Of a stretch of DNA of 64,000 nt, positions 57,417 to 64,000 are shown piece by piece (position 1 is the first letter of the stretch; every line of letters begins with the position of its first letter). The notes beneath the pieces are model-generated. The model saw only the letters and a program-made list of their open reading frames with translations. It was not told the origin of the DNA and did not search any database. Origin of the DNA: Limnoperna fortunei (taxonomy: Eukaryota; Mollusca; Bivalvia; Mytilida; Modiolidae); NCBI GenBank assembly GCA_944474755.1, contig OX104112.1, positions 84,891,756-84,955,755 on the forward strand, given 5' to 3'. A program made the position numbers and the translations under genes.

Positions 57417-57963
57417 CACCTGTAAAAGAGATATGTAAATATCGTATCTTACTTCTATATATAGATAGGTTGTCTAACTTGAGTGTTTATTATTACCTTA
57501 TAGCTATCGTGCATCAAATATTATACTTTTTTTTGCAATTAATGGAAAAATATTTACGTGTGTTGAGGTAATGCTGCTATATCCGTGGAAATAAGATAAT
57601 ACTTTGGTATTGAATTGCTGAAATATATACCCCAAGATAATGACGTGAAATATGTTTTTCCTTGAAAATGGGATTTTGTAATTGATTAGATTATACACAA
57701 TTTCCTTGTCCTGTTGTTCGCAATGACAAATGGGAGTGTTATGACATTTTACTGGTTTAAAATATACCATTATATGTATTGTTTGTATTTCACCTGTCTC
57801 AATGGACTGTTTAGCTTTTTACATTTAACACTAATAAACAAAAAAACTTACGGGAATAATGCCGATGTGAATAATGAATGATTGTATTTAATATGTGCAA
57901 ATAAAATACCAACAAAGATACCCTATATAACAAGTATGCCAGATACACCTTTCGTCTAATCGG
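57417..57963. other. Upstream region of the tyrosinase gene
   Basis: A non-coding first exon and the promoter are expected here or beyond, but I cannot place them. No other gene is seen. Confidence 0.4.
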
Positions 57964-58229
57964 TTTGTTTGTTTGTTTGAATGATGATTAACGCCACTTT
58001 CAGCAATTTTGCAGCTATTTCATGGCGTCCAGTTTTAATTGGGGGAGGAAGCCTGAGTACCAAGAGAGAACCCCCGACATTCGGTAGGAAAACTGGCAAT
58101 CCTTGTCAATTAAGATTGGAGTCGAGTACACCGTGTCCGCAGTGAGACTCGAACCCTCAACCTCAGTGTTGACAGACCACGTGAACATCAGTAGACGAAC
58201 TACCTTAACCACTCGGCCACCGATGCTCC
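57964..58229 (-). mobile_element. Full-length SINE with 13-bp target duplication, upstream of the tyrosinase
   Basis: In minus orientation it runs from the TTTGTTTGTTTGTTTG tail through ATGGCGTCCAGTTTTAATTG to the head TTAACCACTCGGCCACCG. TTCGTCTAATCGG flanks it at 57951-57963 and 58230-58242. Confidence 0.88.
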
Positions 58230-58242
58230 TTCGTCTAATCGG

Positions 58243-59047
58243 CCAGTGCTGCTAAATAAATAAACTATACAATTTATAATGATTTCAAAACTTTAGCCAA
58301 CCCGGGTAACTAGTTCATGTATAACAAAATGCTAGAATTGAATTTAATGAATATTTCGAAAGATTTTTCTATATATTTCAATATTATACACCATAGCATC
58401 AGTGAAGATCTTCCACCAAAATGCTGCTACGTATTGGATTTTACAAACTACACTATCTGCTAGATGGAAACCATAATTGGGGAAAGTATTTTCTACAGTA
58501 AACATTCAATGCTTTATGTGCGAAACACTCCGAAGTTTGATATTATTTCTCTGAAACTTGGTTTTGATGTTTAAAAAGCATGTCAGATGAAAAAAGGACC
58601 TTTACAACTAAATTTAAAATGATATGACAATCCCGAGATTCAATTGAGACAATGAGATATGAATGTCCCCTTTAAAGACGCAATTATAACTGATATAAAA
58701 TATCGTTGTAGGTATAGAAACTTAGAAAAGGAATAAAAATTCCAAGGGTATAAAAGAGGTGTGTCCTTCATAGGTTATCAATAGTGCTGATATTGGAAGA
58801 TCAAATAACTAAAATGTTAAAGAGCTTTTCAGAATTCAATAAAGTTATACACAATCCGACGAACGCTATCTACACTTGTGGAATTCGGTCTGTTTTCCTG
58901 ACTGACGACTGACTCCTAAATTTCTTACATCATTAATATGGTTCTTTTCTATTCCATGCAAACCCAATTTACTGACACATTGCAGTCATAATTCTATGCA
59001 ATTTTAACTTACTTTGTTTGCAGTTTTGTGAAATGCCCCGTATGGTT
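58243..59047. other. No gene seen
   Basis: AT-rich sequence without supported exon or repeat. Confidence 0.4.
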
Positions 59048-59336
59048 CATCCTCGGATACCCAGGGGTGATTCCGCTCGCTACATCAACCCCTGGGACAA
59101 TTAGCTAGAAAAGCTTTGAATCTGCCGCCGAAAATCGATACGAAGCGTGATAGCGTGCGGTCCAATCAGATAACCGCTCTTATAAGTCAATGGGATGTCA
59201 ATCATCTTGCTCATCCGAAAATGAGGATGAAACCAATGAAATGATAGTATTCGATCAGCGGTAAATCGAATGAAATTAACCAATTGTCCCAGGGGTTGAT
59301 GTAGCGAGCGGAATCACCCCTGGGTATCCGAGGATG
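59048..59336. mobile_element. MITE with perfect 55-bp inverted ends and 9-bp target duplication
   Basis: Arms 59048-59102 and 59282-59336 are exact inverses over 55 bases (start CATCCTCGGATACCCAGG). CGTATGGTT flanks both sides (59039-59047 and 59337-59345). The 179-bp core is non-coding. Long inverted ends with a 9-bp duplication fit the Mutator-like group, although an 8-bp duplication cannot be excluded. The perfect arms imply recent insertion. Confidence 0.88.
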
Positions 59337-61713
59337 CGTATGGTTGATTGCCAAAAGAGCGATGATTGAATTTTATATTTAAGATGATATATAATCTATA
59401 CATTTTCTTTTTTATATTAAGCGATTGACCTTTGATTGAAAATAATACTATTGGATTACATAATTTCTGTAAATGACCGATTTCTGGTATAGTTGAGCTA
59501 ACCTACACTCATCCAATAAAAACGCAGGAAATAAAAACGCTTTTCTAAAAGTTATTGTTACGGGCGTTCTGACTGGATGTCGGATATGAAACAATGGAGA
59601 GTCGTACGGATAGCGCGATCTGAAAGTTATTGTTAAACGGAAGAATTAGATACTTTCATCCAATTTTAAACAAGCCACGTGATCTTCCACGCGACGTAAA
59701 ATCTATCACTCGTAGAAAATAACCTGGCCTCCACCCCCCCCCCCAAAGAAAAAAAATAAATAAAATGAAATAAAATACATGTAACAGCATGTTAGTCTCT
59801 GTAAAAAAATTTTTTAGTATTTTTAGAATAAAACTACTGGTTTATTTTCATAACAAAATTTTGTGTTTATAACGTACTTTCAATAGCTGTGCCACGCTTT
59901 TTATGCTTTGAAAATGGTTGGATGCTTGATCTGTTGTTTCATGATAAGGAAACGCGATTTTCAAAAACTCAGAAAAAAACAATTCATTCTCATAAACGCT
60001 TTATTCCGTGATTACAAAGGATTCTCCGTAGTACTTTATTTATTCGATTAAATTTAAATTTTTAGTTAATCGAATGCATGCCTGTTCGTGGTTAATAGTG
60101 TTGGCATAGTGGCTTAATGTGTTGAAATTAATATTTCATAAATTTAAATAAAACTTCAAGTACTTGTCTTCTGACATTAAGAGATTACAGAACGAAGGGT
60201 TTGTACTGTTCTGCTAGCATAGACTACAGATGTTCAATATCTCCTTGAATTAGCTATATTTGCAACTGATCTTAGCTTAGCAATATTCCAGCTTTCATTA
60301 ATATTGAAAGAGGATGAAAGGGTGGTCCTAAGTTGTGCATATTCGCACTTATTTGATTTTTTAACATTCGATATTCAAATTTGAAGAAGTTTGGCTCCCT
60401 TACATGCCGGCGAACCCGTCAATATGCCTTAAATTCCTCTTAAAAGTACCTTAAACAATATAATGCCAACTGTTTTCCCATGTTGCATGAAGAATGAAAT
60501 ACGATGAAGTGATGGTCCTGAGTTGTGCATATTCGCACATAAATGATTTTTTTTACCATTTCGCTATTCAGATTTGATGCTGTTGGGCTCCTTTACGTAT
60601 CGAACTCGTCCAGATACCCAAAATTCCCCTTCGTAGTATGTGTGGCACTATTGTACATCATTTTATCTTGTATTTTATAATATGTATTTTTCAATATCGA
60701 ATATCGAAACCACTGCGAGTTCAATATTCGAATGTCGAATATCGCACTCACTGCGATATCACACTCGTAGAATAACAATGAATTTGCCTATATCACACTC
60801 GTAGAATAACAATGAATTTGCCTTTAGTTCAAATTTTAAAGACAGCGGGTATGATATATTTGTTACGGAGGCGTTTGATAACATAATACAATTTATACAG
60901 GGTAAATAAATAGTATATGGAGACGAGAGCTACGCGCACGTCCAATATAAAATTTACTTACCCTGAAAATCTTGCATTATGTCAGTTACTGCCTCTGTAA
61001 CTAATAATACCTTCATTCAAATTTGGTGCGTTTACGCTTTAAATGTGTTGTTTTAAAGTTTATATGCACTGATCTAGCTGACTTTCGTTCCCGCAATTGC
61101 ATGAAAATCTATACTTTATTCAACCTAAAGCCAAATAAAAATTAAATAATTGCAAAGTTGGATTAGCAAAAAATGATTAAAAATTATATATACAAAGTAT
61201 CTCCATGTTGCTTCGTATCCTTTCACCCATCCTGCATACATTCTTGTACACTATGCCAAATAACAGTCTTTATCCAAAGTTTACCCAAATGTAGGTATTT
61301 AAACATTTCTATGACAAATATGTGCCATAATGCATCACTTTTCATATTCTAAATTATGAAAGACAATTATAATTGCATCCAAATAAACATTAATAAATAC
61401 TAAATTAGAATGATAGATAGAATATGCATGGTAATAAATATTAAATACATAGTGACATATTAATAGCAGTCATTATAGAGCAGAGGAAGAAAATAATAAT
61501 TTATTATTACGGATTTTGTTGCCTAACACAACTTTAATCTTAATTATTATAACTTCTTTCATATTGTGAAATGATAGCTTAAATCCTTTAGTTATTTGAC
61601 AATAATGTTTTTGACAATTATGATTAAAATACATTGTTTTTTTTATTTTTTAAATTTTTCGATTAAATGTTATATTGCATAAACGACTTTCTTTAAAGTA
61701 CAATTTCTGTTTA
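59337..61713. other. Repeat-bearing intergenic DNA, no gene seen
   Basis: It contains a two-unit tandem duplication of about 189 bases (60324-60690, anchored on GGTCCT(A/G)AGTTGTGCATATT), an exact 34-bp duplication at 60756-60789 and 60790-60823, and a C-run at about 59734-59745. Confidence 0.5.
60756..60823. repeat. 34-bp tandem duplication
   Basis: Two adjacent copies of a unit starting ATATCACACTCGTAGAATAA, with no difference seen. Confidence 0.85.
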
Positions 61714-61976
61714 AGGGCCTCGGTGACCAAGTGGTTAAGGTAGTTCTTCTACTATTGATCACGTGGTATGTCAACACTGAGAATGCGGGTTCGATTCTTA
61801 TTGCAGACAGGGTGTACTCGACTCCAATCTTAATTGACAAGGATTGCCAGTTTTCCAACCGAAGGTCGAGGGTTTCTCCGGGTACTCCGGATTCCTCCCT
61901 CAATAAAAACTGGACGCCATGATATAGCTGACAAAATGCTGAAAGTTGCATTAAACACCATTAAAACAAACAAACA
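61714..61976 (+). mobile_element. Full-length SINE
   Basis: Head GGCCTCGGTGACCAAGTGGT, B box GGGTTCGATTC, body ATCTTAATTGACAAGGATTG and AAAAACTGGACGCCATGAT, tail AAACAAACAAACAA. No clear target duplication is seen; CAATTT occurs on both sides but not adjacent on the left. Confidence 0.85.
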
Positions 61977-64000
61977 ATTTAGGTACAATTTTAAACAGTA
62001 TGAATACATTTTACGTGGACTGGTACGTTTGATAAATCATTTGTTTTTGTTAACTGGCTGGTCTTCAACAAGAACTGTATCCTGATGTGAACAACATTCT
62101 ATAAAATGAAACACGGTTTGAAAACAAGTTTGTAAAGATGTGAACAACATTCTATAAAATGAAACACGAATTGAAACAAGTTTGTAAAGTATATGTATAA
62201 AATAGTGCTATTTACTTAGGCTCAGTGCTGCAGCAATCGATTCAACATTCCAGTCTATAGTTTTCAGACCGTTTTTGTTAGCCCACCTGGCTGAAAGTAA
62301 AGAGTGCTCTTGCCACTACTTCCCATCTGTTTTCCGTTTACTTTTTACGTCTTGATCTTCTGTAAAACTGTAAGGCCCTTTCGGGCAAGAATGGTGCTTG
62401 ATATCATCTCTCCTCAAATGACCTCTGATACGCCAAGGTCTGTTAAAGGTTATCTTTGCAGGATTAGGTCCTTATTAAAGTCCTTGTTTTTGTGGTGAGC
62501 TGAACACGCTTAAGTCTCCATTTGTAAGGAGACTTAAAGTAAACAGCTTATCGCTGTGTTTGTATTTGAATTATGCAAGAAAACACACTTCTGGAGAATT
62601 TCATAATTTAAAATTACACAATTATAAGCATAAAAATCTCATCAAGGAAGGGAGTGACCATTCATTACATAACGTGATAAAGAACAATAACTTTCTTTAA
62701 ATATTACAATCATTCTCAAGCCAAAAGGGGTGACGCTGAAAAAATGACTAACTAATGTTTTGATGACTGGAAGTGGTCCGCTATACCATTATTTGTTATT
62801 TAAACAGGTCAAACCATATGAATAAACATAAAACAAAACTAGATCAAACCATATTTACAGATATGTAAAATTATAATTACTTTAAATTTTTGCCGTTCTT
62901 TTCTATTGTTATGCAGTACTAAATTTCTGTTAAGTATTGTCAGACGTTTATCACAAATCAATCAGTCTCTACATATTAGTAAAACCAAGTTAATACAGGG
63001 AATGTAGGTACATGTACTTTTTGAAGGTTTGTCTAAACGACACGGAATTTTCTTTTTATGACTGACATAAGCGGATTTTGCGGTGCTTTTTATTATTTAT
63101 ATCGATATCTAATTCACTATTTTAAGAAGTTATCCTTAAACCCCGGTCTTAACGTATCCTCTTTCAATTGTTTATGTTTATTTGTACATATTGTGTGTTA
63201 TTGTGCAATCGCTTAATGAAATTCGTGTTGTTTCGTTTACATGTAATAACTGTTAATAATAAGTGTCAGTAGATACGTCCCAGATGACACATATAAATAA
63301 ATAAGAATTGTGTATGAAGATTCATTCTATTTATTTCATGAAAGTCAGCTCTAATTACTAGAAGCTTCTAGGAATTGTTTAGCCCAGTCGACAGTACTAA
63401 TATTTCTGTGATTTGCATACCTTTCTTAAAAACATGTATCTAGGCTACAGCTGATATGTATAAACAATCGTTAAATATTTCAAAAATAAACGATATGTAT
63501 ATCCTTGACCAGCTGTATCGTCCTTCGGCTGCGCCTTGGGCCAATAACTACGCTTGGGATCGGGCGTTGCCTAGGGTTAATACAGCTTCCCTTGGACATA
63601 ATACAGGTCAAATATGAAAACACCCATTTAATAACACTATATTTTTAACCAGTCGAGTAAAATACATTTAAAATTATCCATATAATATGCATCTAGTGAA
63701 CAAGCCCAATACCTAAAAAAACAGGCTCAATACAGAAAACAGGGCCTATACAGAAAAATACAGGCTCAATAAATTAAACAGGCCCTATTTCACTCCCGGT
63801 AATTCATATTTAAATAATCAATTCAAAAACAAACACATTCGTTTGCATTATGTAAATTTATTATTTGAACTTCACCATGTAGATAGATTTAAGTTGCAAG
63901 TCTTCCAGCTAACATTTGGGATAATAACGTACTACTTTTTAGGATAGATTAATGCCAACTTTAAGGTCAACATATAGATATTGATAGAGCAGACTTTTCA
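61977..64000. other. No gene seen; small tandem duplication
   Basis: A 53-bp duplication lies at about 62084-62190 (GATGTGAACAACATTCTATA twice). Near 63508-63598 an imperfect inverted pair (CAGCTGTATC / TAATACAGCT) surrounds a GC-richer segment. Open frames here are unsupported. Confidence 0.45.

Noticed and set aside
57417..57419. GTG at 57419 as the tyrosinase start
   Set aside because: The ATG at 57416 follows directly and begins a clean signal peptide; the GTG is simply the first exon bases after the acceptor.

Overview
The window is AT-rich, intron-rich animal DNA, most probably from a marine bivalve and plausibly a mussel (Mytilus-like). The evidence is a mollusc-type secreted tyrosinase, a secreted EF-hand protein, a single-pass membrane protein of a type I recall from molluscs, many copies of one tRNA-headed SINE, and interspersed repeats carrying decayed hammerhead-ribozyme motifs of the kind found in mussel genomes. 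No bacterial or viral gene was recognised. All gene models below were assembled by hand from frames, splice sites and phases; none has transcript support.

Layout. (1) 1-7.8 kb: an intact plus-strand gene for a secreted protein made of 27-residue repeats with the core S-P-E-L-I-D-P-R-T (copy A), then a decayed minus-strand small gene, then a decayed second repeat gene that has lost its repeat exon (copy D). (2) 9-27 kb: one exon of a small cysteine-containing secreted protein (minus), then a four-exon type I membrane protein (plus) whose 10-kb intron is packed with repeats: a long inverted pair, a 165-bp tandem array, a roughly 200-bp satellite with built-in hairpins, and a MITE-like element. 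(3) 29-32 kb: a three-exon EF-hand protein (minus). (4) 35-38 kb: a tandem array of hammerhead-bearing repeats and a cluster of SINEs. (5) 39.8-41 kb: an intact three-exon small secreted protein with three (I/V)DPRT repeats (minus). (6) 44-52.5 kb: a second copy of the block in (1), here with the first repeat gene broken (copy B) and the second intact (copy C). (7) 54.5-57.4 kb: a complete three-coding-exon tyrosinase (minus). (8) 57.4-64 kb: repeats only.

How the genes may fit together. The repeat proteins, the small secreted protein and the C-terminal extension of the tyrosinase share an alignable module of about 16 residues, P-x-I/L-x-x-x-F/Y/I ending in I-D-P-R-T. Most 27-residue repeats carry one tyrosine in a glutamine-rich setting. 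The cluster therefore looks like a tyrosine-modifying enzyme encoded beside candidate substrates or binding partners, perhaps for shell organic matrix, periostracum, byssus or another hardened secretion. That role is inference.

History. The small minus-strand gene and a plus-strand repeat gene lie head-to-head as a unit seen three times (5.6/6.7, 41.0/44.4 and 48.8/50.6 kb). A block of about 8 kb was then duplicated. Each block kept a different intact repeat gene (A in one, C in the other), which is reciprocal gene loss. SINE and repeat insertions present in only one block date after the duplication; one old SINE tail shared by C and D dates before their separation.
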